Part shown: in pieces, positions 45,740 to 57,087 of the stretch
How the letters are laid out: each line of letters starts with the position of its first letter
Position numbering within the stretch: position 1 is the first letter of the stretch
Source: Cheiracanthium punctorium
Lineage: Eukaryota; Arthropoda; Arachnida; Araneae; Cheiracanthiidae
Assembly (NCBI GenBank): GCA_038373885.1
Contig: JAWZYV010012531.1
Coordinates: 99,403-163,402 of the forward strand
Length of the DNA stretch: 64,000 bases
Direction: 5' to 3'
The notes under the pieces: model-generated
Told to the model about the DNA's origin: nothing
What the model saw: the letters and a program-made list of their open reading frames with translations, nothing else
Databases searched by the model: none
Position numbers and translations under genes: made by a program

Positions 45740-46310
45740 GTCGAGCCCTAAGTAGACGAAAATTTGAGATTTCAAACTGGCGAGGCCTACTGTTCCGAAG
45801 GAGGGTTCTATTCAACTAGGACATATTTCAATGGCATTAGTGCCATAACAAGAACACCCTACAAAAACTGCGTCAGAATCTGAAATTAGTAAAAACTTTG
45901 CATAATAACACCCGACCGGAATGGTTAGTTTGGAGGCCTTCGGCTAGAGTTTCAATCTCTAGCCGAAGGCCTCCAAATCTCTAGGGGCCCCATACTGATT
46001 AATTTAGAGGACATAGAATATTGGAATATGTGATATTTAGAATTTAGACTTACGTGTCTAAAAACCACATTTAACTATTTTAGGGCTTTTGGGGCCCCCT
46101 GACTCTTTTGGAGCCGCCTCGAACAGGGGAGTTCCTGGGGTCGCCCGCTGCGCCACTGCGTAAAAGACGCAAGATTGCTGGGAAATAAATAATCCAATTA
46201 CTCTCATGTATATGTATTTAAAATTATTCTAATTATAAAGTAGTATATCCATTTTGGGTGCACTATCCGGGTCTTCCTTAAGCCGGGGTTTCCATAGCGA
46301 TCGTCGACCA
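45740..46310. repeat. Dispersed repeat, second copy (inverted)
   Basis: Counterpart of 36640-37400 without the MITE insertion. CTCTAGCCGAAGGCCTCC occurs as an inverted pair around 45930-45975, forming a local hairpin. Confidence 0.6.
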
Positions 46311-46480
46311 GTTGACCCGGCCAGTCCCGAATAACACACATTAAACGGTAATTATCTACAAAATGATCATTTCGGTCTGTACTAAAGAGTAAACTTTCTA
46401 CCGTATGGATGGTCGGGCCTTTTTACAACTGGTGAAGTGTGGACCTTCTGGAATTATACAAATCTTTTATTAGTTTATGC

Positions 46481-46644
46481 CAGTGGCGTAGCGAGAAATT
46501 TTTCACTGGAGGCTTACGACTACTGCAACTCATATATATGTGAGTGACTAGAGAGAGTGAAGAACATACATTTTGTATGACAAGAAATTCCTCATGGGGA
46601 GTGTAACCCCCACCCTTTACACCCCCCCAGTGGCTACGCCACTG
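46481..46644. mobile_element. hAT-type MITE, CAGTGGCGTAGC family, copy 4
   Basis: Ends CAGTGGCGTAGC / GCTACGCCACTG with exact 8-bp duplication GTTTATGC (46473-46480, 46645-46652). Confidence 0.9.
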
Positions 46645-47628
46645 GTTTATGCTAGCACCATACTATAGCACTAGAATGCTTAATGCAAAATGAAAGTTGA
46701 ATTTTAAAATAATAATAATAATTGCACTACCTAAAGATTGCTTTCGTAAAATATTGCTAGGCTTTGACAGATTTTAGCTGATTAGTGTTGATACGAACTG
46801 TAACAGTAAAGCATATTAAAAAATATACGTATAAGCTTGGTTTCATTTGAAACACTTATTGCCACAATAGCATGCATGTGCATTCAGATAATATTTTAAT
46901 CTCGTGCACGTTTCATTCGTGCTCTTTTTGGTTAATGATGGCTGTTAGATCTGAAATGCACATTGGATGCGATCCTGATAGCTTTGCAACAAAGTAATTT
47001 CTCAAGAGATATGAAGCCAAATCATGGTAACCTTTCGCTCCGTGCAGAGAATGTAATTGGCATGCGGGATAGGTAGTAATCTGGGGCGCCGCCTAATGAT
47101 AGGGCCGATGGGGCGGAGAAGCAGAGAAAGCAGGGAGGGAGAGGACTTTACGAAATCGGCGCCATGTGGGGCCCGGGCCCCCCCAACTCGATTTGATATC
47201 TCCATCACTCAACCCGTTGGCAGGTTGAATCATTTTTTACGCAGTCATATGCACCACGAATTCGCGGCTTTTCTTTTTTCATTCTTTCATTTTTGCATGG
47301 AATGATGATTGCGAGAAAATGGGAAGCGCAGTTTCACTTGGGGATTTTTTTTTTTTTTTTTTTTTTTTTACAGTGTGAGTTCTTCCCTCTTTTCCTTTTG
47401 TCTATGCACAAGACAGGGGATGTCACGTTTTCGCCATCTGCCTCCCAGGAGTTGAAAACTGCTGCAACGTACCCCCCTTGAATCGGTGATCTCAACACGA
47501 CTTCGGACCTACACTGGCCACGTGTGTGTTGCAAATTAATGCAGACAAATTTCTAACTCCGTTTAAGTCAAATATTGAAATCGAGTAAACTGACTTCAGT
47601 GAAGAATTTGAGTTGCGGACGTACCTAT
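46645..47628. other. Spacer with G+C-rich patch
   Basis: 47080-47190 is G+C-rich with GGGGCCCGGGCCCCCCC, perhaps a hAT-type end like that of 2234-3201. A 25-nt poly-T lies at 47345-47369. No gene recognised. Confidence 0.45.
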
Positions 47629-48329
47629 TAGAGATGAGACGGGCTCAGCCCGAGCCCGAAAGCCCGAGCCCGGGCCCGAACCGGGCTCGGGCTCTGTAAT
47701 TCACTATTGCGTTCGGGCTCGGGCGGGCTCGGGCTCGTGAAAAATTTCTCCTTTGTTGAACATACTCCTTGAAACAGATTTTAAAAAATGATACATGAGA
47801 AAAATAAAAGTACAGTCAACTCCGGTTATAGTGAACCTCTGGGGACCATCAAATTTCGTCCACTATATCTGAAGTTCACTAAGTGTCACTAGACCCAAGT
47901 GTCTTCATGATGGATAGAGATACTGTATCTGAATCGGGACTAATGGCTTGCGTTCACTATAGCCGATGGTTCACTATATCCGGAGTTGACTGTAGTTATT
48001 TTAAAAAAAATAGCGGCACTGGCGCCTTGAAGGTGCGTTAAGCTCTTTAGATATTTCAGAACGGCGGCTTATATTCATTAGTTAGTCATGAGATCCGATA
48101 TTATTTGATAAACACATGGATAAATAAAGAAATAGGAAGTGCATTGAGAGTTTGCAACTCTATTTGTCTTTAATTTGCACAAACGGCAAAATTCATTGTA
48201 TTCTATCAATGAAGTAATTGAATTTTTTTAATTTTTAACTGAAATTCCGGGCTCGGGCTCCGACTTAAATAATATTGCTCAGGCTCGGGCGGGCTCGGGC
48301 TTCAAAAAATGAGCCCGAACTCATCTCTA
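47629..48329. mobile_element. hAT-type element, TAGAGATGAG ends, copy 3, interrupted
   Basis: Inverted ends TAGAGATGAG with exact 8-bp duplication GTACCTAT (47621-47628, 48330-48337). CCCGAGCC iterations lie at both termini. It contains a small Tigger-type MITE (47813-47992), absent from the copy at 24470-24850, where the target reads GACGTACTTATTT without insert. Confidence 0.9.
47813..47992. mobile_element. Tigger-type MITE
   Basis: TA duplications (47811-47812, 47993-47994) flank 25-bp inverted ends with one mismatch: CAGTCAACTCCGGTTATAGT and CAGTCAACTCCGGATATAGT. At 180 bp it is non-coding. Confidence 0.9.
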
Positions 48330-49943
48330 GTACCTATTGGTGAAACTAAAAAACAGTACTGATGACAGAAGAGTTTCAGAAGATATAACTTATTTGGATT
48401 TGCCTATGACAGCAACTGGATATATTGCATATGCACAAGCACATATCCTTAGCACCAGCTTTCTTATGAATACTTTTAGAGGAGGGGCTCTTGTATTTAC
48501 AAAGAAACTCATCTCGGTCTGCCAAACAGTGTAGTACCAAAACAATTGAAAAATGTTATAAAAATGTTCATTATACACTTGATAAGGAGGTATATTTATC
48601 GAGCTCCGAAGAGCAATCCTGGTCTTTGAAGACTCAAATGCTCTAGACAGATGATAATTTGCTTTCATTTACAGTGTTTATAAAAAACACATCATATGTT
48701 GCAATAGTGAATTTTCCTGAAGATTTCCATATCAAAAATAAGCTCTACTTCTGGTACCGTATCCAATGTGGAAACACATCATCACAGATTAATGATTCAG
48801 TAGCTTGAATGATATTAGACAGTAGCATAAAACTCTATAAAACAGTAAAATTGAGCTGCAAAATTTCCTACTTTAACTATAGACTGCCTACCAATGGCCG
48901 AAAGATTAAGACTTGTACAATGAGAGATAGCTGAACTATGCAGTTCAAGAATTCAGGCCTCTCGAGTGGCTTTCGATCAAACGGTCCGGACTTTTGGTCA
49001 GTTTTTTACAGTTGTAACGTACCTAAGCGTGCCCTTTAAAAATTCCCTCGCCCAAGGTTCCTCCCATTTAAGCAGATAGCCCTTATGTAGCTCTGATTTA
49101 ACCACAAACATCAACATCAACAATATACCTGCATTCTTTTTGTTTTTCTGAACTCTAGATATGATTTTGCCTAGAAAGGTTCTTAAATCTTGATTTCCTG
49201 TAGACTATTTCTCAGAAACAGGCATGATTCATAATTTCTGGTAACTTCTCTTATAATACAGTCACAAATTGATCTGACGTTAAAATAAATAAATCAGATA
49301 TACAATAAGGAAAATTAGAAAAAAGCTAGTGGATTCTATTTAGTAAACGAAAGAAAGTAATTGGCTTAAACCCATAACATGAATATTAGAAAAGAAACAT
49401 ATGTAATCTCTGGTTGTGAGTGCCTTAAAGCAAAACAACAGGAGAAACACATTAGAAAGGGACCCTGAAATTATTAATTAACATTTTTCACACAAATTAT
49501 TTATTACCCACTTTCTTTCCTTTACCCTCGAACACAGAGGGTTTCTATTTTACATCTGAGGTTTCTCTGTGTTTTTCATGACTTTATTCTCTTAAATCCA
49601 CGTTAAAAAAATAAAAAAAATATATCCGAAACAGTTGTGGGCAGGCCAGATTCAAACCTCCGGCCTGCCATATGTTGGACAACCCTCAGATATACAATCA
49701 TTTATTTATCTGAGTGCCTGAAATTAAGAGTACAATCTTACTGACGATGTTAAATTTCTGGACGTTTTCATAACGACAAAATGGCAAATGACAATGAAAT
49801 AAAGTTGTAAATTTTTAAGGATTGAGGTTATCAAAATCTGATATCAGAAACCGAGGTTCTTTTTTAAAATTCCCTTAAGCAAAAATACGCTTTAGGGAAA
49901 TATTAATAGTATTATTTTTATATACTTTTTTAACTATCTAAGG
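48330..49943. other. Spacer, no gene seen
   Basis: A+T-rich. 49638-49670 forms a small hairpin (GGCAGGCC with GGCCTGCC) enclosing a B-box-like sequence on the minus strand, too short to call a tRNA. Confidence 0.45.
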
Positions 49944-50366
49944 ACCGGTCAACGTTTGCTAATTTTACCGCGGCCCACTGAGAGATATCGGGACCGTTGA
50001 TTTCTTATATTTTATATTGTTCTGATTTAACAATATTCGACAATTTTACTGTAATTTTGATGTATAAATGACGTTATGTTGTTCAATAAAAGACCCGTTT
50101 TATTAATTTATTTGTTTCGTTTTCAAACTTATTTTCAATTTTATAAATGCAATTTTAATTCATAAAATTGAAATGTTCAATAATTAATAAACTAATTTAA
50201 AATAGTTGCAAAGATTCCTTCTGCTACAAAGGTATAAATTAGCACAAACCCGACAAAGTTGCGAAAACCCCAGAGAAATATACTACAGTAAATAAAATGG
50301 AAATAATTTAATGTTCCTTGGGCTGCCCGGTACCTCTGTCCGTGGCCCGGGGATTCCAGACCACTG
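49944..50366. mobile_element. hAT-type MITE with eroded left end
   Basis: An exact 8-bp duplication ATCTAAGG (49936-49943, 50367-50374) flanks it. The right end read inward is CAGTGGTCTGGAATCCCC, while the left end is ACCGGTCAACG, only partly matching, so one terminus is eroded. GCGGCCC blocks lie near both ends. Non-coding. Confidence 0.7.
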
Positions 50367-50526
50367 ATCTAAGGGACCAACAAAAAACTTTTTATAGGAA
50401 AATGTCTCATTAAAAAGTATTATCGTGAATACTTTTAAATTATCTACAACGAAGCTTTCTGTGTGCAATTGTGTATTGTATTTTGAATCTATTAAAATTG
50501 TTCTTCAAGTTGCTAAATAGGAAATA

Positions 50527-50605
50527 CACTGAAACCTCCCTACTCGGACACCACCCAAGTTAGAAACCTCTTTATCCAACTCTGAACAATTTTCTGGGGG
50601 GGGTG
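50527..50605. mobile_element. Single end of a Tigger-type element
   Basis: TA followed by CACTGAAACCTCCCTACTCG, close to the CAGTGAAACCTC end at 17506. No right partner found. Confidence 0.45.
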
Positions 50606-50692
50606 ACTCCCATAAATTGAACACTTTTGTAGAAATCGCAAAATGAAACTTTAGGATATTTTACTATATTTGTCGACTTTTGTTCTTATAAT

Positions 50693-50724
50693 AAAAAAAA
50701 AAAAAATTTTTTTTTTTTTTTTTT
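50693..50724. repeat. A14-T18 tract
   Basis: A run of 14 A directly followed by 18 T: self-complementary and a likely assembly or replication trouble spot. Confidence 0.9.
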
Positions 50725-51508
50725 AATTTTTTCTACAGGAAGAAATGTAAATGGAGAAAGAGATTAGAATTATGTGGGCAATTTCAGATACATTTAAGAA
50801 AACAAGGTATTAAACGTAGAGTGGACCGAAAATTTTCTGAAGGGGCCACACATCGACTTCAAGAGTAGAAAAGGGAAGTTTCTGTTAAATTTTAAAACAA
50901 ATGCTTTAAATCAAGATTTTAATACAAAGTCAGTAGAGCACAATAATGTCGCTTGACTTTCTTCGATAAGGATCCAATCACGTGTCTACTTTCCTTTAAA
51001 AAAACAGAAAGAGGCTGAAAAACGATGGCCGCACGTCACGGACTTCATTGCCATTTGTGGCAAATTTCGAGTGCCATCTGTTGAGGGCTTTGCTGGCGCG
51101 TTGCGAAACATACAGCAATGATAGAGTGGTACTGCTGACGCCAACGCCCAACGGTCGTCTGTGCTCACAGTTAATGATTGCGAGTTCTTTAGAATGAGTC
51201 AACAAGGAAGGGAAATTGCTTTCCTTTTCTTCAAATGCAGAATTGCAGTATCATTGAGGCAGCATCATGTGCATATGCATTTAAGGGATAATTATTAAAA
51301 AACTCTGATGTTGACATTTCATGTCTTTCTCGTGCCTCCACTAAATTATTCACATTTTTGTACCACTTCATTTGAATATCTCTTTAAACTTTATGTTACT
51401 GTAGTGAGATACGATTTTTCAGTAGCATAAAGATTTAGGAGATACTGCAAAGCTAGGTTCAGTTTTTGTAACTTATTTTTGGCTCCTAATATGACGATAT
51501 TTATCCAA
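50725..51508. other. Spacer, no gene seen
   Basis: Two overlapping short minus-strand frames near 50986-51205 show no known domain. Confidence 0.45.
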
Positions 51509-53040
51509 CCCAGACAGCACATAAGCTTAAATCAAGCTTGACATTTCTTTGAATTTGACGCATTAATACAATCTTGACAGTTCAACTCATTCTAAGCTGG
51601 CAGCAAGCTTGCAGGAGTCAAGTTGAATTGTCAAGCTTAAATACAGCTTGATTTAAGCTTGGCAATTGCTACTCGCTTGATTTTTCCTTTTTAAAGGAGC
51701 GTTGATGGCGCCATCTGTGAAAGAGAATGGACATTAATTGTCTAGCGTCCTCAAATTTGCTGAAAGTTCATAAAAGATTTGTTTTATTTTATTACCAGTG
51801 CCATATTACCGGCAAGGCAAACGGGGCAACTGCCCAGGGCCTACAGATTTTAGGGCCTAAAAATCTTACATCTTACACTTTTGTAGTTTTAAAATAAAAT
51901 TACAAAGGATTAAAAAAAATTCAGAGGTTAAATAATTTTTTTAATTATAAAGTATAAACAATGAAAATAATTCAAATTTACATTTGTATAAATTAATTTA
52001 AACTTATTTTTAATTCTTCGAAATGCTCTATATCGATATAGCATACCAATATGTAGGAAAATAACTAACCACATTTGTAAAGAGAATTTTTAGCGTTAAA
52101 AAATAGCAAAATTTTTCAATTATTTGTTATTATAAGAAATATTTACAAAAATGACTAAAGTGTTTGTATTCCATACATGTTATGTTAGAAATGTGATATA
52201 GCATTTCGAAGTAACGTTTAACTATCTGTTTCTTTGATTTCAGATTACTTAACACAAAATTTGTGTTAAGTAAGTAAACCCATGGGAGTAAACCCCATGG
52301 AAATATAGAATGGGTAAGTAAACCCATACTATATTTCCAAATATGGAAATTCTTCGAAATAAAATACAATTATACTACGAAATTGATTTAAAAATCAGTC
52401 GTTTGTCTCGATTTTGGCCAGCGGCAGTATTGCTCATGAGTGTTGCGAAAGTTTTAAAACATGTGCTGCTCTTAAGTTTATATTATGCTTATTTCCCTAT
52501 TAGTAGAGTCTCTAAATCACACATAACATTATTTTAATTTTGATGCATCCCATGGAAAAATAAAAAAAACAAATAACATATCGCCCACTTATCAATCTGG
52601 CCAGAAAACCGCTTAATAATTCACTTCAAACTTTAGTCATAACTCCATCGAAGCTTGGTAGCTGAATGGATAACGCGCTCGGCTACGAACCGAAAGGTCC
52701 CGGCTTCTATTCTAGCCACGGACACTCGATGGAAGCAGATTAAAATAACTTAAAATTTCAGCATAGAGAGGGAAAATGCGCGGAAAAATAAAGTATGTGG
52801 GGCGCGTTCGCCAGCGGGCTCCCCGTGTATTTAGAAAAAAAATTTTTGGAAAATTTTTTAAGCTTGAAATTAAGCTTGAAATGTCAAGCTTAATGCAAGC
52901 TGGGCAAGTGTAAACTAGAACACTTGATTCAAGCTTGCATCAAGCTTACACGCTTGGAGTTTTCAAGCTTAATTCAAGCTTATTGACTTGATAAATCAAA
53001 CTTGCTGCAAGTTTGATGCAAGTTTGCTGTGCTGTCTGGG
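51509..53040. mobile_element. Unclassified inverted-repeat element with AAGCTT-rich ends
   Basis: Perfect 12-bp inverted ends CCCAGACAGCAC / GTGCTGTCTGGG. The first 170 bp and last 190 bp are dense in AAGCTTG/CAAGCTT repeats in both orientations, and the left cluster also contains inverted GTTCAACT/AGTTGAA. The interior is A+T-rich with a tRNA-Arg-like segment (52651-52720) and no transposase. I see no clear target duplication and cannot assign a superfamily. Confidence 0.65.
52651..52720 (+). other. tRNA-Arg(ACG)-like sequence, degenerate
   Basis: GCTGAATGGATAACGCG resembles the D-arm of arginine tRNAs. TCGG-CTACGAA-CCGA forms an anticodon stem-loop with ACG in place. A GGCT/AGCC T-stem encloses TCTATTCT, which lacks the canonical TTCGA loop. 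The ends do not form an acceptor stem, but TCCATCGA (52643-52650) and TCGATGGA (52725-52732) outside pair perfectly. Most likely a tRNA-derived relic rather than a working gene. Confidence 0.45.
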
Positions 53041-54793
53041 AAAAGTTGCCAAAATTAAATTGCTCAAACTGAACAGAAGTTGGCGACAGTTGGCACTTTT
53101 TTGGACAAAATCCAAACAAGGTCTATTCATAGACTTTAATGCATCGAAAGTTTTTTGCACGACCCTGTAAATAAACTGTCCAGTCGTTTGCAGTGAAAAA
53201 GAGAGGTGCTCAACTAGATGTTTTTCCACTGTCTGTACGATACAGACGTCACGTCGAAAGTAGTCAAAATGGATTTTACGAATAGAAGTGTATGTCCAAA
53301 CATCATGCAGAACCTTGAAAAAACAAATTCAGGTATGGTGAAAATTGATTTTCCCGTCGATATCTTAATAGCGAAAGTGTTCACGATTACAATACTTTCT
53401 TTACTTCGTAAAAGGAAGAAAGAACATTTTTAAAGCATTTACCAGTTTTAAAAACAGTCTATAAATCTATTAAATATAATTCTTCAGAATTTTTTAATGG
53501 GATATCTCAAGGTAAGTTGCCATTCATAATAGTTGTCCAGCATGGTCGGCCTTCTTGACCAGTGGAGACTTCCAAAGCAGAAATATCAAATACCACTACA
53601 TTAGCATTATAATTTTAATAATATTTTTAAGCCTGCGAAGTGCATATTCAGTTAATACATATTTCTAATAAAATTAAGAAACACAATATTCAAAATGAAA
53701 TAGTAAATCAATTTAGAAATTTTCCAGTAGTTGAAATCATGTTCATCACTACTTTTTAGCTTTTTGTGTGCTTTTCGCAAACATCCCATGCTTCCGAGAA
53801 CTACCTCATCTCTCGAATTCCAAAACAATGCCATTTCTTACTTTATTTACTTTTTTTTTTTTGTCTATCGCCTCTGTCGGTCACAATTTATTCGCCAAAC
53901 CCATACCCGCAGCGCTAATCCCCAGCCAAAGGCAACCAACAGCACACTTACGTCTTTCGGATAAGAAGACGTAACATGACCCCCACAAATCAGAAACCCG
54001 TGATCGGAATATCCAATCAGCTGCAGCGGCGGTGGTTTGACCTGGCATCCCCTAGCCACACAAAATATCCCCTCTCCCCCCTTTCTCCGTTTTTTTAATG
54101 GATCTATCTGTTAACCTCTGACATTGTATGAGGATGTTTTCAGTTGCTGTTTTTATTTATTTCTTGTGTGTCTGTTTTTTGACCAGAATTATTCGTTTTT
54201 TTTGGTTCTGTTCCTCACTTAATGGGGATTTTTTCCCCCAGTCAGAGAAAGACGAGATGAGCACAAAGCAAATAACCAAAAATGTTTCTGCAGGTAAATT
54301 GTTTTGATCCTCAGGTAATGTATCAATGGAACGGACTTTTAACAGCCCACTTCACGTCAGCGCTCTTTCTGCGATTTAATTCCCCCCCCCCCTCTCCCCT
54401 CTGCCGCCATCATTAGAACAGGGCGAGCCTGTGCCCACATTAGAAACGCAGCCTGAAAGATAATGCAGATAGTTTAATTGCTTTATCAAGTCTGCCGATC
54501 TCGCAACTTCTGAAAGTCTAATATAGGCTTTATGATCTTTTACAGGTTTTATTTATTTGTTTTACAGCAATTATACGAGAGGGAAAGTACTTTCTCAGTG
54601 TCTGGCTATGCAGGAGCGGTCCTAGGGTACCTGGCACCCTCTTGCAAACGTAAAAAAAAGGGCCCCTTTATTGCTCTAAATCAATTTTTTCTCAAATTGA
54701 GTTGGAAATGGCGCCCCCTCGAAGATGGGGCACCGATGTCATGCTATGCTGAATATATAATCTGAAACCTAGCTAATAATGAATTATGTAGAC
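53041..54793. other. Spacer, no gene seen
   Basis: Short frames near 53731-54059 have mixed composition and no known domain. G+C content rises slightly around 53900-54060. Confidence 0.4.
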
Positions 54794-55321
54794 CAGCGGT
54801 TCCCAACCTTTTAACATTGTGCTCAACCTCCCAACGAAATATAACTTACAATGGTTTCCCCACCTCTCACATTCCTCAGCATGCATTCAGTTTGTATTCC
54901 TCAACAATAAACATTTAATCGCCTTTTCTACAAAATAATGTTATCGGTAAAGTTTTAATAAGCATTTTAAGAAAAAAATATACCGTAAATGCCGGCGTAT
55001 AACGCGCACCTATAATTTTAAACTTCATTTTTCAATTTTTATGTATATCCTCCGTATAACGCGCACCCTTTGCTTTACAATCGCAGACTTGCCCTATGGA
55101 ATCCAGAAAGTCTTTTAGTTTGGGATATGCTCAGATCCCATTGAACGTACACTCATGTCCATAAATTAAGGATAATTCAGAATCACACAGAAATTGATCT
55201 CTAAAATAAAAATTTCACCTGTGGAATGATCACACACATCTTGAAGAAGAATATGCAAATTACAGGAAACCACCAGATGGCGTGGATGGTACGTCACAAT
55301 GACGAGAGTGTAAGAGAGGGG

Positions 55322-55328
55322 TATATAA
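55322..55328 (+). promoter_or_regulatory. TATA-like box of the Tc1 transposase gene
   Basis: TATATAA, 72 bp before the ATG at 55400. With a start site about 30 bp downstream it would leave a 5' leader near 50 nt. Inferred from position only. Confidence 0.5.
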
Positions 55329-55399
55329 GGAATGGTGGCAAAGAAGTAAAATTGTTCACAAGCGCTGTGAAAGCCTTTCAGTGCAAAAACCGCATAGTT

Positions 55400-56428
55400 A
55401 TGGCACAAAGGAGGCATTTGGATGATGTTTCACGTGGCAGAATTATCGGACGACTGGAATGTGGACGTACCCAGCTGAAAGTATCCGAGGAACTTGGAAT
55501 CGCCCAGAGTGTCATCTCCAGGCTTTGGCAACGATTCCAAGATGATGGTAATGTGAGTAGACGTTACAGCACAGGTCGCCCCCGAGTTACAACGCCGAAT
55601 GAGGACCGCTATTTGGCAGTTACTGCCAAAAGAAACAGACGGAGTACAGCATCAGACCTGTCTCGTCAGCTCTCTTCAGCTACCGGTACGACAGTTTCAA
55701 GGCAGACCGTGTACAGACACTTAGGGCACATTGGTCTATATGCTCGTAGGCCTGTCAGATGTGTTCCACTTACCGCAACTCACTATCGCTTGCGATTAAC
55801 CTGGAGTAGAGAGCATGCATTGTGGACACCGCAACAGTGGTCTTGTGTGATGTTTTCCGACGAGTCCAGGTTTAGTTTCGAGTCTGATTCTCGCCGGACA
55901 TTCATCTGGAGAGCGCCAGGTACCCGTTACCACCAAGAGAACACCATTGAAAGACACCGTTTCGGTGGTGCAGGATGGCTCGTTTGGGGAGGAATTATTC
56001 TTGGTTCCAGAACTGACCTGCATGTTCAGAGTGTAACGATGACAGGCCACATCTATCGGGATGTCATTCTGGAACAACATGTACGTTTGTTTCGGGGCGC
56101 CATGGGTGCTGAATTTGTGTTTATGGATGACAACGCACGTCCTCACCGTGCAAACATTGTAGACGAATGCCTTCAATCGGAGGATATCACCCGTATGCAT
56201 TGGCCAGCATACTCACCGGACTTGAATCCAATAGAGCATGTGTGGGATATGCTTGGCCGACGAATTGCAGCCCGTCAACCCCCTCCCACCTGTCTACCGG
56301 AACTTCGGAGTGCATTGCTTGATGAGTGGTGTAATATTCCCCAAGATCAGATTGATCATTTGATACTCAGCATGCCTAGGCGTTGTCAGGCCTGTATTGC
56401 ATTGTCCGGGAGACATACTCCGTATTAA
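55400..56428 (+). CDS. Tc1-type transposase (Tcb2-like), DD34E
   Basis: A 342-residue cut-and-paste transposase that would act in the nucleus, bind the element's terminal repeats and move it into TA sites. The frame is open from 55226, but I chose the ATG at 55400 because MAQRRHLDD is the usual family start and gives the usual 340-residue length. In order: paired-type HTH (residues about 5-50; VSEELGIAQSVISRLWQRF), a GRPR basic motif (about 59-62), a second HTH (TVSRQTVYRHL, about 98-108), then the DDE domain with D154 (FSDESRFSF), D244 (MDDNARPH) and E279 (SPDLNPIEHVWD), exactly 34 residues apart. A WGGI glycine motif is present. No stop, frameshift or lost key residue is visible, so activity is possible but unproven. 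Many near-identical copies are expected in spider genomes. Confidence 0.95.
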   Translation: MAQRRHLDDVSRGRIIGRLECGRTQLKVSEELGIAQSVISRLWQRFQDDGNVSRRYSTGRPRVTTPNEDRYLAVTAKRNRRSTASDLSRQLSSATGTTVSRQTVYRHLGHIGLYARRPVRCVPLTATHYRLRLTWSREHALWTPQQWSCVMFSDESRFSFESDSRRTFIWRAPGTRYHQENTIERHRFGGAGWLVWGGIILGSRTDLHVQSVTMTGHIYRDVILEQHVRLFRGAMGAEFVFMDDNARPHRANIVDECLQSEDITRMHWPAYSPDLNPIEHVWDMLGRRIAARQPPPTCLPELRSALLDEWCNIPQDQIDHLILSMPRRCQACIALSGRHTPY

Positions 56429-56562
56429 CCATCCTACTAACCATGTTATACTGTTTTTTGTAAATAGGTTCTTTTTTTAAATTTGGTCAAGGGAGTAAAA
56501 CTTGCAATTTTTATTAATTATGTCAAACATATAGCATCTTTTTTGCTCTTTACTTTTTGTTT

Positions 56563-56568
56563 AATAAA
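56563..56568 (+). terminator. Poly-A signal AATAAA of the Tc1 transposase gene
   Basis: AATAAA about 135 bp after the stop codon and before the right inverted repeat. Confidence 0.5.
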
Positions 56569-56656
56569 TAGACTTTACAAATAAGTCAAATTTGTTTTGC
56601 TTCTTTCTCTTTGTTTGCCTGAACTTCATTATCCTTAATTTATGGACATGAGTGTA

Positions 56657-57087
56657 TAAGACAAAGAAATTAATGAAAGAGTGTAACACAGACATGGCAG
56701 TTATTCCAAGCGGATTAACGCCATTAATTCAACCCTTAGATGTGTGTATTAATAAACCATTCAAAAGCATTTTAAAACGATTTTGGAATACGTGGATGTT
56801 GGAAGGAGATAAAACATTTACAAAAGGAGGTGAAATGCGTCATGCATGTCTAGAAATAGTGTGTGAGTGGATAATACAAGCATGGGATGAAATTAAACCT
56901 GATGTAATTAAAAAGTCATTTAAAATGTAGTATATCGAACAATCTAGATGGAACGCAAGGTAACTATTTATTTATGGATCAGAGTAACAGTTATAGTGAA
57001 GATGAAACCGAATTTTATCATGTGCCTGAAAATATAACAGAAGATGAATATCATGAACTTTTTATGCTGTCCGATATTGAAAATTAA
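56657..57087 (+). pseudogene. pogo/Tigger-type transposase C-terminus, truncated
   Basis: Reads VIPSGLTPLIQPLDVCINKP, the hallmark of the last part of pogo/Tigger (DDE_1) transposases; the D of QPLD is the third catalytic residue. It continues through an acidic and tryptophan-containing tail (EWIIQAWDEIKPDVIKKSFK). The frame is then broken by a 1-2 base indel near 56928, after which CSISNNLDGTQ and an acidic tail run to the stop at 57085-57087. The Tc1 element lies immediately upstream and the catalytic N-terminal portion is absent. Non-functional. Confidence 0.85.

Larger units (their letters stand above)
55150..56654 (+). mobile_element. Complete Tc1-type transposon
   Basis: Perfect 27-bp inverted repeats, CACTCATGTCCATAAATTAA plus GGATAAT (55150-55176 and 56628-56654), are flanked by TA on both sides (55148-55149, 56655-56656). 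It carries a full-length transposase, a TATA-like box and a poly-A signal. At 1505 bp it has the usual length of a Tc1 element with short terminal repeats. It interrupts the transposase region of the pogo-type element. Confidence 0.95.

Noticed and set aside
49633..49672. tRNA gene candidate on the minus strand (GGTTTGAATCTGG)
   Set aside because: Only a T-arm-like hairpin is present; no D-arm, anticodon arm or acceptor stem could be assembled.
55226..55399. Upstream in-frame extension of the Tc1 transposase to an earlier ATG
   Set aside because: The 58 extra residues do not resemble the family, overlap the TATA-like box, and would make the protein unusually long.
55796..56200. 134-codon minus-strand frame
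   Set aside because: Antisense shadow of the intact Tc1 transposase.
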